64,000 nucleotides of DNA, from assembly GCF_028829235.1 (NCBI RefSeq), contig NZ_JAIWJY010000004.1:124001-188000 (forward strand). The letters are read 5' to 3'. Positions 26,946 through 35,398 of the stretch are shown here, one piece after another. Position 1 is the stretch's first letter. Every line of letters starts with the position of its first letter. This stretch comes from Tenacibaculum larymnensis. Its GTDB lineage: Bacteria > Bacteroidota > Bacteroidia > Flavobacteriales > Flavobacteriaceae. The notes under the pieces were generated by a model, which made no database searches, was not told where the DNA came from, and saw nothing but the letters and a program-made list of their open reading frames with translations. Position numbers and translations under genes: made by a program.

Positions 26946-26953
26946 TAATTTTG
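26946..26953 (+). promoter_or_regulatory. TAnnTTTG box of the DJ-1/PfpI gene
   Basis: TAATTTTG, exact match, 24 nt before the start at 26978. No clear -33 TTG. Confidence 0.4.
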
Positions 26954-26977
26954 AGGTAACTTAAAAATAGAAATAAT

Positions 26978-27652
26978 ATGAAAAAAGTAGTATTTGTACT
27001 TACTAGTCATGAAGAATTAGGAAATACAGGAGAAAAAACAGGATTTTGGATTGAAGAATTTGCAGCACCTTATTATTTATTAAAAGATAAAGGAGTAGAA
27101 GTAACTTTAGCATCTCCAAAAGGAGGACAACCACCAATTGATCCAAAAAGTAACGAACCAGATTTTCAAACACCAGCTACACATCGTTTTAATAAAGATG
27201 AAGAACTTCAAGCTATATTGGCAAACACAATGAAATTGAGTGAAGTTAAAGAAGGTGATTATGATGCAATTTTTTACCCTGGAGGACATGGACCTTTATG
27301 GGATTTAGCTGAAAATAGAGATTCTGTAGCTTTAATAGAAACTTTTTATACAAACAATAAACCAGTAGGAGCAGTTTGTCATGCACCTATTGTATTAAAA
27401 GACGCTAAAGTAAATGGAGATCCTTTAGTTAAAGATAAAAAAGTAACAGGTTTTTCTAATACAGAAGAAGATGCAGTGCAATTAACTTCAATTGTACCGT
27501 TTTTAGTAGAAGATGAACTAAAAAATAATGGAGGTATTTATAGTAAAGCAGGAGATTGGCAAGAATATGTGATTGAAGACGGAAACTTAATCACCGGACA
27601 AAATCCAGCATCATCAGAATTAGTTGCAGAAAAATTATTTGCAAAATTATAA
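26978..27652 (+). CDS. DJ-1/PfpI family protein (Hsp31-like)
   Basis: 224 residues of the class I amidotransferase-like DJ-1 superfamily. The nucleophile Cys is in VGAVCHAPIVL, with the partner Glu near EELGNTGEKTGFWIEE at the N-terminus; FYPGGHGPLWDLAEN is the conserved loop. Hsp31-type members act as glyoxalase III, deglycase or chaperone; which applies here cannot be read from the sequence. Cytoplasmic. Own terminator downstream. Confidence 0.88.
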   Translation: MKKVVFVLTSHEELGNTGEKTGFWIEEFAAPYYLLKDKGVEVTLASPKGGQPPIDPKSNEPDFQTPATHRFNKDEELQAILANTMKLSEVKEGDYDAIFYPGGHGPLWDLAENRDSVALIETFYTNNKPVGAVCHAPIVLKDAKVNGDPLVKDKKVTGFSNTEEDAVQLTSIVPFLVEDELKNNGGIYSKAGDWQEYVIEDGNLITGQNPASSELVAEKLFAKL

Positions 27653-27675
27653 CTATTAAATAGTAAGTGTTTAAG

Positions 27676-27713
27676 AAAAAATCGTTTGAAAATATTTTCA
27701 AACGATTTTTTTC
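27676..27713 (+). terminator. Strong intrinsic terminator after the DJ-1 gene
   Basis: Arms TCGTTTGAAAA (27682-27692) and TTTTCAAACGA (27695-27705) within flanking A6 and T7 tracts, ending in a T-rich tail. Confidence 0.88.
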
Positions 27714-27773
27714 TTTTTCAAGAACAAGCAAAAAGGTTTTATCGTACTTTTAGCGCATTAGAATATAGATAAA

Positions 27774-28697
27774 ATGAAAGAATCTAAACCGCTCGTTATA
27801 GCTGCTTTTATAGCTATTTATGTTATTTGGGGATCAACCTATTTGCTAAATAAAATTGTTGTTACTGAGGTTTCTCCATTGTTATTAGCAGCCATTCGTT
27901 TTTCTATATCGGGAGCGCTAATCATGCTAATAGCTAAACTTTTAAAAAGAGAAATAAAAGTGACTAAGAAGCAACTTTTAAATTCTGCGATAGCTGGTTT
28001 TCTTTTTTTAGTGTATGGAAACGGAATGTTTGTGTGGGCATTAAAATTTGTAGATAGTGGTTTTGGTGCTTTATTAGCGGCAACACAACCTTTATTTGTA
28101 TTGTTACTATTACGTTTAATTGATGGAAAGAAAATGCAAAGACAATCTATTATTGGAGTTGTTTTAGGGATTATAGGAATGTATTTGTTAGTAAGTCAAA
28201 ATGAAATTACGACATCAAAAGACATGCTAATAGGAATCTTTATGATTTTTTCATGTGTATTAAGTTGGAGTTACGGTAGTGTTTTTGTAGCCAAAGCTAA
28301 GCTTCCTAAAAACTTCTTTGTAAGTACAGGTTATCAAATGCTTTTTGCAGGACTTTTTCTCTTTATAGGTTCTGTTTTATTAAAAGAAACTTGGTCTTCT
28401 CCTTTAGATTGGTCTTTTAAAGCGCAAGGAGCTATGTTTTTGTTAATTGTTTTCGGAAGTATTGTTGCATTTACATCTTTTAATTATTTATTAAAAATTG
28501 TTCCAACAGAAAAGGTATCAACATCAGCGTATGTAAATCCAGTTGTAGCCTTATTTTTAGGGTGGTATTTTTTAGATGAAACCTTAACAACACAATCGGT
28601 AATAGCATCTATTGTATTATTATCAGGAGTTTATTTTATTACTTCAAGAAAACGAATATCAAAATTGAAAGTAACTTCAAAACCACAAAAAGTTTGA
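27774..28697 (+). CDS. EamA/DMT family transporter
   Basis: 307 residues with about ten membrane helices in two EamA repeats; the first begins VIWGSTYLLNKIVV and the second has YGSVFVAKAKL and LLKIVPTEKVSTSAYVNPVVALFLGWYF-like sequence near its end. The family exports amino acids or other metabolites across the inner membrane; substrate unknown. A TACTTTTA box (27745-27752) precedes it. The preceding terminator makes it a separate unit. Confidence 0.88.
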   Translation: MKESKPLVIAAFIAIYVIWGSTYLLNKIVVTEVSPLLLAAIRFSISGALIMLIAKLLKREIKVTKKQLLNSAIAGFLFLVYGNGMFVWALKFVDSGFGALLAATQPLFVLLLLRLIDGKKMQRQSIIGVVLGIIGMYLLVSQNEITTSKDMLIGIFMIFSCVLSWSYGSVFVAKAKLPKNFFVSTGYQMLFAGLFLFIGSVLLKETWSSPLDWSFKAQGAMFLLIVFGSIVAFTSFNYLLKIVPTEKVSTSAYVNPVVALFLGWYFLDETLTTQSVIASIVLLSGVYFITSRKRISKLKVTSKPQKV

Positions 28698-28739
28698 TTT
28701 AGTTTTAATAATGGGGATTAATTAATCAAGTATTTAAAA

Positions 28740-29138
28740 TTATATTCCTTCACCTGATAAGTTAATTACCAATTCTCCTAGCTCATGCTTTATTACAATA
28801 ATTACATTTCTAGTACCTATATGTGTAGGAGTAAAAACAACATCAAAGTAAGTAGCTGTTGTTATATTTGTACCTATTGATAGACCTTTAACCTGAAAGT
28901 CTTCACGGTGTTGACCTTCAACTTTTATTCCAGTAACTCTTGTGTCTAAGTCACATTCATTTATTAGGTTAACTTCTATATACTTACTAGAATAAACTTC
29001 AGCTTCTAATTTATAATAATCATTTTCAAAAGCTATGTCGACATCAACACAAGAAAGTATGTTTTCTTCGACTTCAAAACAAGATGTGAATGTGATTAAA
29101 GTAAATAGAAGTAAAAAAGAGAGTTTGAAATATTTCAT
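28740..29138 (-). CDS. Small lipoprotein with Ig-like fold
   Basis: 132 residues with a lipoprotein signal peptide (lipobox FTSC, Cys about residue 20). The mature part is beta-rich; ATYFDVVFTPTHIGTRNVII and LSGEGI near the end resemble the last strands of HYDIN/ASPM-type Ig-like domains. No known function. Lone gene between convergent EamA and the minus-strand DUF1853 gene. Confidence 0.7.
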   Translation of the reverse strand: MKYFKLSFLLLFTLITFTSCFEVEENILSCVDVDIAFENDYYKLEAEVYSSKYIEVNLINECDLDTRVTGIKVEGQHREDFQVKGLSIGTNITTATYFDVVFTPTHIGTRNVIIVIKHELGELVINLSGEGI

Positions 29139-29179
29139 AGATTTTTAGTAAGCAAATTTAATAAGTAATTTGAAATACA

Positions 29180-30001
29180 CTAATTATCCCACCAAACCAC
29201 AAAAAACTTAAAAAGTTCACCATTTGGTTTCTTTAGCCAACAAAGAGGAGCATTTTCTTTGTTTAAAAATTGTTGAAGTTTAATTTGAAAGGCTTCAAAA
29301 GTTAACCAGTTAATATTTGAATGTGGATTTACTAACCAGTTATGTTTAGTTGGAATATAGAATTTACAATCGGAAAATTGTAGTAACTCCTTCGGATAGA
29401 TATAAAACCCGTAAATGCACTCATTATTTAGTTGTTTAATGTTTTTTTCGAAGTCTTTTAAAGGAACAAACAATTGTGCTTTAAAATATACTTGTTGTAT
29501 TATTTTATCTACATTCAACTTTAATTCATCTAAATAAGTTTTAGTATGATTGGAGTAGAGTAGTGGTAATTGTTTTTCTTGAAGCTTTGTTAGCTTTTGA
29601 ATAAGAGAATCTCGTCGATTTGGTCCAATCCAATGTTCAACTTCAGAATTACCAAAAGAAGCATCATACAAGTAGAACTTATATATAACTTCTAAATGAA
29701 TTGGTTTCTTATTTTTCAACAATAAACAATCTAATTCACCTACAGTAATTTTTTCTTTTTGAATTTGAATATTCTCAGCAAGAATTGATACAGAAGTGTC
29801 TTGATTTAATTCAAATGAAACAAAACGTTCTACCAATTTCCCTAAACGTAATTTTTGTGTAATCTCTTGGTTAAACGAACTTGTTCGAGTTATTGAAATA
29901 GGAAATTGTTCTAAATTAAAAACACCTTTTCCATGCCATAGAAAAGGTGTTTTTAAAAATCCTTCGTATTGTAATTGTAAGTCTTTTTGTTTTTGATACA
30001 T
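29180..30001 (-). CDS. DUF1853 family protein
   Basis: 273 residues. The family marks are PFLWHGKGVFNLEQFP at the start and RLGKLVERFVSFEL at about 50-63, followed by a GELDCLLL segment that looks like a PD-(D/E)xK-type nuclease fold with an Asp and downstream His-Leu-Glu (KPIHLEVIYKFYL). A nuclease role is therefore possible, but unproven. No signal peptide. 7 bp after the ompH stop on the same strand. Confidence 0.8.
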   Translation of the reverse strand: MYQKQKDLQLQYEGFLKTPFLWHGKGVFNLEQFPISITRTSSFNQEITQKLRLGKLVERFVSFELNQDTSVSILAENIQIQKEKITVGELDCLLLKNKKPIHLEVIYKFYLYDASFGNSEVEHWIGPNRRDSLIQKLTKLQEKQLPLLYSNHTKTYLDELKLNVDKIIQQVYFKAQLFVPLKDFEKNIKQLNNECIYGFYIYPKELLQFSDCKFYIPTKHNWLVNPHSNINWLTFEAFQIKLQQFLNKENAPLCWLKKPNGELFKFFVVWWDN

Positions 30002-30008
30002 AAAAGAA

Positions 30009-30512
30009 TTACTCTTTAATTCCTAACTTATCTAGTACTAATTGTGTGATATCAAAACGCTCATCAATGTATCCAAATTCATTTCCAGTAGTAGTTAAAA
30101 CTTGTGTATACCCGTTAGCTTTTGCTACTTCTGCAATTACTTCGCTCAACTTTTTATATAAAGGACGTAAATTTTGATCTTTTTGAAGCTGTATCATAGC
30201 TCCTCCATTTTTACGGAACTTAGCCATGTCTAACTCTAACTGTTGTATTTCTTTAATTCGAGTTTTTTTATCAGCATCTGTCATAATTTTTTCTTCAGCC
30301 TTAAAAGAATCTACTTTAGCTTTATATTCAGACGCTTTTATTTGAAAACTAGAATCTAGTTTTTTACCATAATTTTCTACTCGTTGTAAAACTCCTTTCA
30401 TTTGTGGCATTTTACTAATAATTAATTCGCTATTTACCGTTCCAACTTTAGTTTGAGCATTTGAAAATCCGATAAAAAATAAGGCTAGTATAAAAGTGAT
30501 TTTTAGTTTCAT
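30009..30512 (-). CDS. OmpH/Skp family periplasmic chaperone
   Basis: 167 residues with a signal peptide (MKLKITFILALFFIGFSNAQ). The mature protein starts TKVGTVNSELIISKMPQM, the small body of the Skp fold, followed by a long charged coiled coil (~50-110) and a return strand ending YIDERFDITQLVLDKLGI. Skp-like proteins hold unfolded outer-membrane proteins. It lacks the usual neighbour bamA here. Confidence 0.87.
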   Translation of the reverse strand: MKLKITFILALFFIGFSNAQTKVGTVNSELIISKMPQMKGVLQRVENYGKKLDSSFQIKASEYKAKVDSFKAEEKIMTDADKKTRIKEIQQLELDMAKFRKNGGAMIQLQKDQNLRPLYKKLSEVIAEVAKANGYTQVLTTTGNEFGYIDERFDITQLVLDKLGIKE

Positions 30513-30569
30513 GTATTTCTGTTTTTGACAAATATAAAAAAGTGATTTTTTTAGTGTTCTTAAAAAGCG

Positions 30570-31478
30570 TTAAAGTTTATTTTCAATAGTTTTTATAATA
30601 TTTTGAACATCTTCTTGAAAATCAAACCATAAAATGTTTGAATCTTTACGAAACCATGTTCCTTGTCGTTTGGCAAACCTTCTTGAATTCTTCTTAATTT
30701 CCTCAATAGCAAATTCTTTAGTAAAGTTACCTTCAAAATATTCAAATAACTCTCTATATCCTACTGTTTGTAATGCGTTTAGGCTTTTATGAGGATATAG
30801 TTTTTTAGCTTCTTCTATCAAACCTTTTTCAATCATAATATTAACGCGACGATTAATACGGTCGTACATAATTTCTCTATCGGCTGTCAATCCAATTTTT
30901 ATAGTTTGAAAATTACGAGGAGTTTTTGGTTTGTTTTTAAAAGAACTATATGTTTTTCCTGTTCCTATACAAATCTCTAAGGCACGGATTAATCGATGTG
31001 GGTTGTCAATAGCAATCGTATTGTAAGCTTCAATATCAAGTTCTTTTAATTTTTTTTGAAGATATTCTATTCCTTTATTTTCTAATTCGATAGTTAAATC
31101 TATTCTTATTTGTGGATCTACATCAGGAAAATAGTCTAATCCTTTTAAAACAGCATCTATATACAAACCACTTCCGCCTACCATAATTTGAATAGGTTTT
31201 TGGGAAAATAACTCATCTAACTTAGCTAAAGTATCTTTTTCAAACTGACCTACTGAATAATCTTCAAAAATACTTCTGTTTTGTATAAAATGGTGTGGAG
31301 CAGCAGTTAATTCTTCAGGTTCAGGAACCGCTGTTCCTATGGTCATTTCCTTATAAAATTGACGAGAGTCACACGAAATAATATCACAATTAAAATGTTG
31401 AGCTAGTTTAATGCTTAGTGCTGTTTTACCAATAGCCGTAGCTCCAACAATTGTAATTAACGTGTTTTTTTGTGACAT
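30570..31478 (-). CDS. miaA: tRNA dimethylallyltransferase
   Basis: Adds dimethylallyl to A37 of tRNAs reading UNN codons. P-loop TIVGATAIGKTALSIKLA, DSRQFYKEMTIGTAVP, HHFIQNRSIFEDYSVG, GGSGLYIDAVLKG, and AKRQGTWFRKD near the C-terminus. 302 residues, complete. Its start abuts the stop of the K+ channel gene upstream (1-bp gap or less), suggesting co-transcription. Confidence 0.95.
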   Translation of the reverse strand: MSQKNTLITIVGATAIGKTALSIKLAQHFNCDIISCDSRQFYKEMTIGTAVPEPEELTAAPHHFIQNRSIFEDYSVGQFEKDTLAKLDELFSQKPIQIMVGGSGLYIDAVLKGLDYFPDVDPQIRIDLTIELENKGIEYLQKKLKELDIEAYNTIAIDNPHRLIRALEICIGTGKTYSSFKNKPKTPRNFQTIKIGLTADREIMYDRINRRVNIMIEKGLIEEAKKLYPHKSLNALQTVGYRELFEYFEGNFTKEFAIEEIKKNSRRFAKRQGTWFRKDSNILWFDFQEDVQNIIKTIENKL

Positions 31479-32294
31479 TTAGTTCAGTTTTGTTCCGCAA
31501 TGATAACAAAATTCTGCATCATCTTTATGCCCTTCATAAGAACAATTTGGGCAAGATTGTGTATTTAGATGCACCTTCTTTTTAGTCATTTCAGAACTTA
31601 CTATTCCTGTAGGAATGGCAATAATAGCATAACCAATAATTACAGTAATACTCGCAATAAACTGTCCTAAAGCGGTTTGAGGAGCAATGTCTCCATAACC
31701 AACAGTTGTAAGTGTTACTATTGACCAATAAATACTTCTAGGTATACTTGTAAAACCGTTTTCTGCCCCTTCAATAAAATACATCACAGACCCTAAAATG
31801 ATACAGATAATTAATACAAAATAAAGAAATACCCCAATCTTAGCTTTACTCGCGTTCAAAGCTTTGATTAATTGATTTGATTCTCCAATGTATCTAGACA
31901 CTTTTAAAATTCTAAAAACTCTTAATAGGCGCAATGCTCTCAAAGCTATTAAGCTACTATGTGTACCCACAAAAAAGAACGTTAAGTACATAGGAATGGT
32001 AGAAAGTAAATCTATAATACCATAAAAGCTAAAAATATATTTTGTTGGTTTTTTTATTGAAATAATTCGAAGGATATATTCAATTGAAAAAAAGAAAGTA
32101 ATAATCCATTCAGAAATATATAAGAAATCATGGTGCTTATTATCAAAACTTTCTACACTTTCAAGCATTACTAATATAATACTTGCTAAAATTGCAAATA
32201 ATAAAATGATATCAAATAGTCTACCAGCAGGCGTGTCTGCTTCGTAGATTACTTCATGTAATTTATCTCTCCAATTAAGTGCTTTTTTATCCAA
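31479..32294 (-). CDS. Voltage-gated K+ channel-type ion transporter with C-terminal zinc ribbon
   Basis: 271 residues: six membrane helices, an S4 segment with regularly spaced arginines (RALRLLRVFRILKVSRY, about 118-135), the pore filter TLTTVGYGD, and a C-terminal tail CPNCSYEGHKDDAEFCYHCG, a four-Cys zinc ribbon. The filter makes it K+ selective. The ribbon is a cytoplasmic addition that could serve as an assembly or redox-sensing module (inference). Directly upstream of miaA. Confidence 0.9.
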   Translation of the reverse strand: MDKKALNWRDKLHEVIYEADTPAGRLFDIILLFAILASIILVMLESVESFDNKHHDFLYISEWIITFFFSIEYILRIISIKKPTKYIFSFYGIIDLLSTIPMYLTFFFVGTHSSLIALRALRLLRVFRILKVSRYIGESNQLIKALNASKAKIGVFLYFVLIICIILGSVMYFIEGAENGFTSIPRSIYWSIVTLTTVGYGDIAPQTALGQFIASITVIIGYAIIAIPTGIVSSEMTKKKVHLNTQSCPNCSYEGHKDDAEFCYHCGTKLN

Positions 32295-32327
32295 AAGATT
32301 AGTTTTTTTGAATGCTTTATAGCAATA

Positions 32328-33425
32328 TTACAAATTATTTTCAACTTGTAATCGTACTATTTTAGACACTTTATTTTTTAGTAAATAGTTTTTTATTATT
32401 GTTTTAGCTAGTTCTTTGTGCTCAATAGGAGTGAGCATTGATTTTAGAATAGACAACTGGTTTTCTTGAAATGCAAGATTGGTATATGTATATCCTACAA
32501 CTTCGTTTTTTTCAATTAAAATTACAGCGTGTTCTTCAGGGGTTCTACCTTTATCTATGACAAGCATATTATCATGATTAAAGCTTCTATCTGTAATCTT
32601 TCTTTTTCGTATAATATTGTACTTAGGTCGTAGTTTTTCGAGCTCTAAATGATATTTTAAACGCGTAAAAAGCATATTCCCTGTTTCTTCGTAAGAAACC
32701 CTAGCTACTCTTTTTATTACTTTTAAAGCTTTTCTAGTTTCTTTTAAAAAGAGTTTATTGGTTTCTTGTTTTATGTTTTTACCTCTACCAACAAAAATGA
32801 TAGCTCCTTCATGATTATGGACATAAAAAACACCTTCTTTTTCAGGTAAACTATCTAATATTCTTTGAATGCGAAACTTTTCGTGTCTATTATCAAAATA
32901 TTTTATAGATTGTTGAATAATATTCTTTTCAACATCTTTATCTATTAATAATTTAAATAATTGTACAGTGGCTAAAGCGTCACCTGTAGCTCTGTGACGA
33001 TCTGACATAGGAATTCCTAAAAACTTACATAGTTTTCCAAGGCTATGTGATGGAGATTCGGGAATAAGTTTTTTACTTAAAGTAACAGTACAAAGTGTAT
33101 TGCGTTTGTATTTATAACCTAACCTATCAAATTCAGTACGAAGAATGCGGTAATCAAAATTAGCATTGTGTGCTACAATGAAACAGTCTTGGGTTATTTC
33201 AACAATTCTTTTCGCTACTTCATAAAACTTAGGTGCATTTCGTAGCATTTTATTATTAATTCCTGTAAGTTTTACAACAAACTCTTGAATTTCTCTTTCT
33301 GGATTCACAAGGCTAATGAATTGATCTACAACTTGATGTCCGTCATATTTATAGATGGCAATTTCAGTAATTCCTTCCTCGTTGTATTTTCCTCCAGTAG
33401 TTTCAATGTCTAAAATAGCGTACAA
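32328..33425 (-). CDS. DEDDh exonuclease with a degenerate GIY-YIG domain
   Basis: 365 residues. N-terminal 3'-5' exonuclease of the DnaQ type (residues 1-~170) with all DEDDh residues: LDIETTGG, VAHNANFDYRIL, HRATGDALAT. Next (about 195-280) is a GIY-YIG segment as in UvrC/Cho, but the signature reads GVFY ... IFVGRGKN, the usual Arg after it is in IKQET (E instead of R), and the usual catalytic Glu before LxPxYN is Tyr (LKYHLELEKLRPKYN). The exonuclease is probably active and the GIY-YIG part probably not. Related full-length fusions occur across Bacteroidota. Confidence 0.85.
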   Translation of the reverse strand: MYAILDIETTGGKYNEEGITEIAIYKYDGHQVVDQFISLVNPEREIQEFVVKLTGINNKMLRNAPKFYEVAKRIVEITQDCFIVAHNANFDYRILRTEFDRLGYKYKRNTLCTVTLSKKLIPESPSHSLGKLCKFLGIPMSDRHRATGDALATVQLFKLLIDKDVEKNIIQQSIKYFDNRHEKFRIQRILDSLPEKEGVFYVHNHEGAIIFVGRGKNIKQETNKLFLKETRKALKVIKRVARVSYEETGNMLFTRLKYHLELEKLRPKYNIIRKRKITDRSFNHDNMLVIDKGRTPEEHAVILIEKNEVVGYTYTNLAFQENQLSILKSMLTPIEHKELAKTIIKNYLLKNKVSKIVRLQVENNL

Positions 33426-33458
33426 ATCTCTCCCTTTTTTAAGCTGATTTATGTAAAT

Positions 33459-34127
33459 CTAAGCAATATAATTTCTAACTCCAAAAATAGAGCTTCCTAT
33501 TCGTACCATAGTACTGCCATTTTGTATGGCTAACTCATAATCACCACTCATACCCATTGAAAGAATTGATAAATCGGGGTATTTTTCCTGATTCTTATTG
33601 AAGAAATTAGCTAATGATGAAAACTCCTCTTGTAATTGTTCTTGGTTGTCTGTAAAAGTGGCCATTCCCATTAAGCCTACTATTTTTACATTTTTTAACT
33701 CTTTGAATTCTTCTGAAGCTAAAATATTTTCAATATCAGTAAATGGTAGGCCAAATTTGGTATCTTCTTTAGCAATTCGAGCTTGTAACAAACAATTGAT
33801 AACTCTATTATGTTTTTTGGCTTGCTTATCTATTTCTTTTAATGTTTTAAAGCTATCTACACCATGAATTAAATCAACAAAATGTGCCATATACTTAACC
33901 TTATTACGTTGTAAATGGCCAATCATGTGCCATTTTATGTCTTTAGGTAATTCATCGTATTTAGCTACCATTTCTTGTATTTTATTTTCACCAAATATAC
34001 GCTGACCAGCATCATAAGCTTCTTGTAAATCAGCAATAGGTTTGGTTTTAGAAACAGCAACTAACGTTACATTTTCTGGTAGTGTTGATTTTATTTTTTG
34101 AAGATTTTCTTTAATTCCTGTAATCAT
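33459..34127 (-). CDS. YggS family PLP homeostasis protein
   Basis: 222-residue alanine-racemase-fold protein that binds PLP through Lys in LVAVSKTKP (about 26). Other marks: FGENKIQEMVAKYDELP, WHMIGHLQRNKVKYM, and the C-terminal SMGMSGDYELAIQNGSTMVRIGSSIFG. It keeps free PLP low and protects PLP enzymes rather than catalysing a reaction. Located among serine-biosynthesis genes, of which serC is a PLP enzyme. Confidence 0.93.
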   Translation of the reverse strand: MITGIKENLQKIKSTLPENVTLVAVSKTKPIADLQEAYDAGQRIFGENKIQEMVAKYDELPKDIKWHMIGHLQRNKVKYMAHFVDLIHGVDSFKTLKEIDKQAKKHNRVINCLLQARIAKEDTKFGLPFTDIENILASEEFKELKNVKIVGLMGMATFTDNQEQLQEEFSSLANFFNKNQEKYPDLSILSMGMSGDYELAIQNGSTMVRIGSSIFGVRNYIA

Positions 34128-34151
34128 AATAATTGTTTATCAGACTTTACA

Positions 34152-35390
34152 CTAAAACTCGTAAATAGTTAAAGCACTTCTTAACTTAGGTTCTATATAG
34201 GTTGTTTTTGGTGGCATCATTAAACCAGCATCAACAATAGTTTTTAGTTCTTGAATGTTAGTGGGTAACATTCCAAAAGAAACTTTAAACTCACCACTAT
34301 CTACTTTTGTTTTTAGCTCTAATCCGTCAGATTTATCTTGTGAGTATACAATTTTAGAAGCGTTTCTAATATCCTCAATTCCTAAAATAGGTTCTAGTAC
34401 AGTTGTGTATAAAATATAAGCATCTAATTCGCTTAAACAATCGGTAAAATTATAAGCAGATTTGCGTAAATACAATGCATAAAACTCACCATTTAAGTAC
34501 ATACTAAAATGATGCTTTTCTTTAGGCCTATAAAGTTCTTGTCCACGGTTTTCAATTCTAAAATGCGTGTCAAGTTCCATTAAAAGTTCTTCAGGAGTTA
34601 ATCCGTTTAAATCTCTTATAAATCTATTGAATTCATAAATTTTTACCTGACTTTCAGGTAATAGGTAGCTCATGAAAAAGTTATAGTCTTCTTTTCCTGT
34701 GTGCTTAGGATTGTTCTCAGCTAAATTTTGTGCTAATAAACACGAAGATGTTGAACGATGATGTCCATCTGCAATATATAAGGTGTTAACATCTTTAAAC
34801 GCTTTAGCTATTTCTTCAACATCTTTCTCATCATTTATCACCCATAAAAAATGTAAATCCTTATCAGATGTAGAAAACTCATACTCAGCTCTTTTTTTCT
34901 GATATTTTTTTACAATAGAATTAATTACAGTATTATCAGGATAGGTGAGTAGTACAGGTTCTGCATTAAAACCTGTATTTTTTAGATAGTTTTCAAACAG
35001 TAATTCACGTTCTTTTAAAGTGTCTTCATGCTTTTTAATAACTTCATTATGATAATCTTCTACAGAAGTGGCTGCGATTATTCCACAGAAATTATCATTT
35101 GGAGTTATTTTTTGATATACATAATACCCTGGAGCTTCATCTTGCTTAAAAACTTCATTTTCTTTAAACTCTAAATAACGATTGTGTACCAATTTAAAGC
35201 GTTGCTCTCCTGTTACATCTTGTTTATGATATTTATAACCTGGGTTAATTACATGTAAAAAAGTGTATGGATTAAAATCGAGTTTAGCTCCAATTTCCGC
35301 AGGGGTATAAATTTCGTACGATTTAGAAGATACTAAAGCGACTTTATCTCGAGTGGCTCTAACAGCTTTAAATGGTTTTACAATTGCCAT
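34152..35390 (-). CDS. DUF1015 family protein
   Basis: 412 residues, the length of the family. Marks: N-terminal VKPFKAVRATRDKVALVSS, INPGYKYHKQDV, the YIADGHHRSTSSCLLA block (about 206), and SKIVYSQDKSDGLELKTKV. Function unknown; in Bacteroidota it is found next to serA and serC, as here (9 bp from the SerA-like gene). The fold is thought to resemble ParB/sulfiredoxin nucleotide-using proteins (from memory), so a serine-linked kinase or phosphatase is worth testing, especially since no serB is in the window. Confidence 0.85.
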   Translation of the reverse strand: MAIVKPFKAVRATRDKVALVSSKSYEIYTPAEIGAKLDFNPYTFLHVINPGYKYHKQDVTGEQRFKLVHNRYLEFKENEVFKQDEAPGYYVYQKITPNDNFCGIIAATSVEDYHNEVIKKHEDTLKERELLFENYLKNTGFNAEPVLLTYPDNTVINSIVKKYQKKRAEYEFSTSDKDLHFLWVINDEKDVEEIAKAFKDVNTLYIADGHHRSTSSCLLAQNLAENNPKHTGKEDYNFFMSYLLPESQVKIYEFNRFIRDLNGLTPEELLMELDTHFRIENRGQELYRPKEKHHFSMYLNGEFYALYLRKSAYNFTDCLSELDAYILYTTVLEPILGIEDIRNASKIVYSQDKSDGLELKTKVDSGEFKVSFGMLPTNIQELKTIVDAGLMMPPKTTYIEPKLRSALTIYEF

Positions 35391-35398
35391 AGATTATT

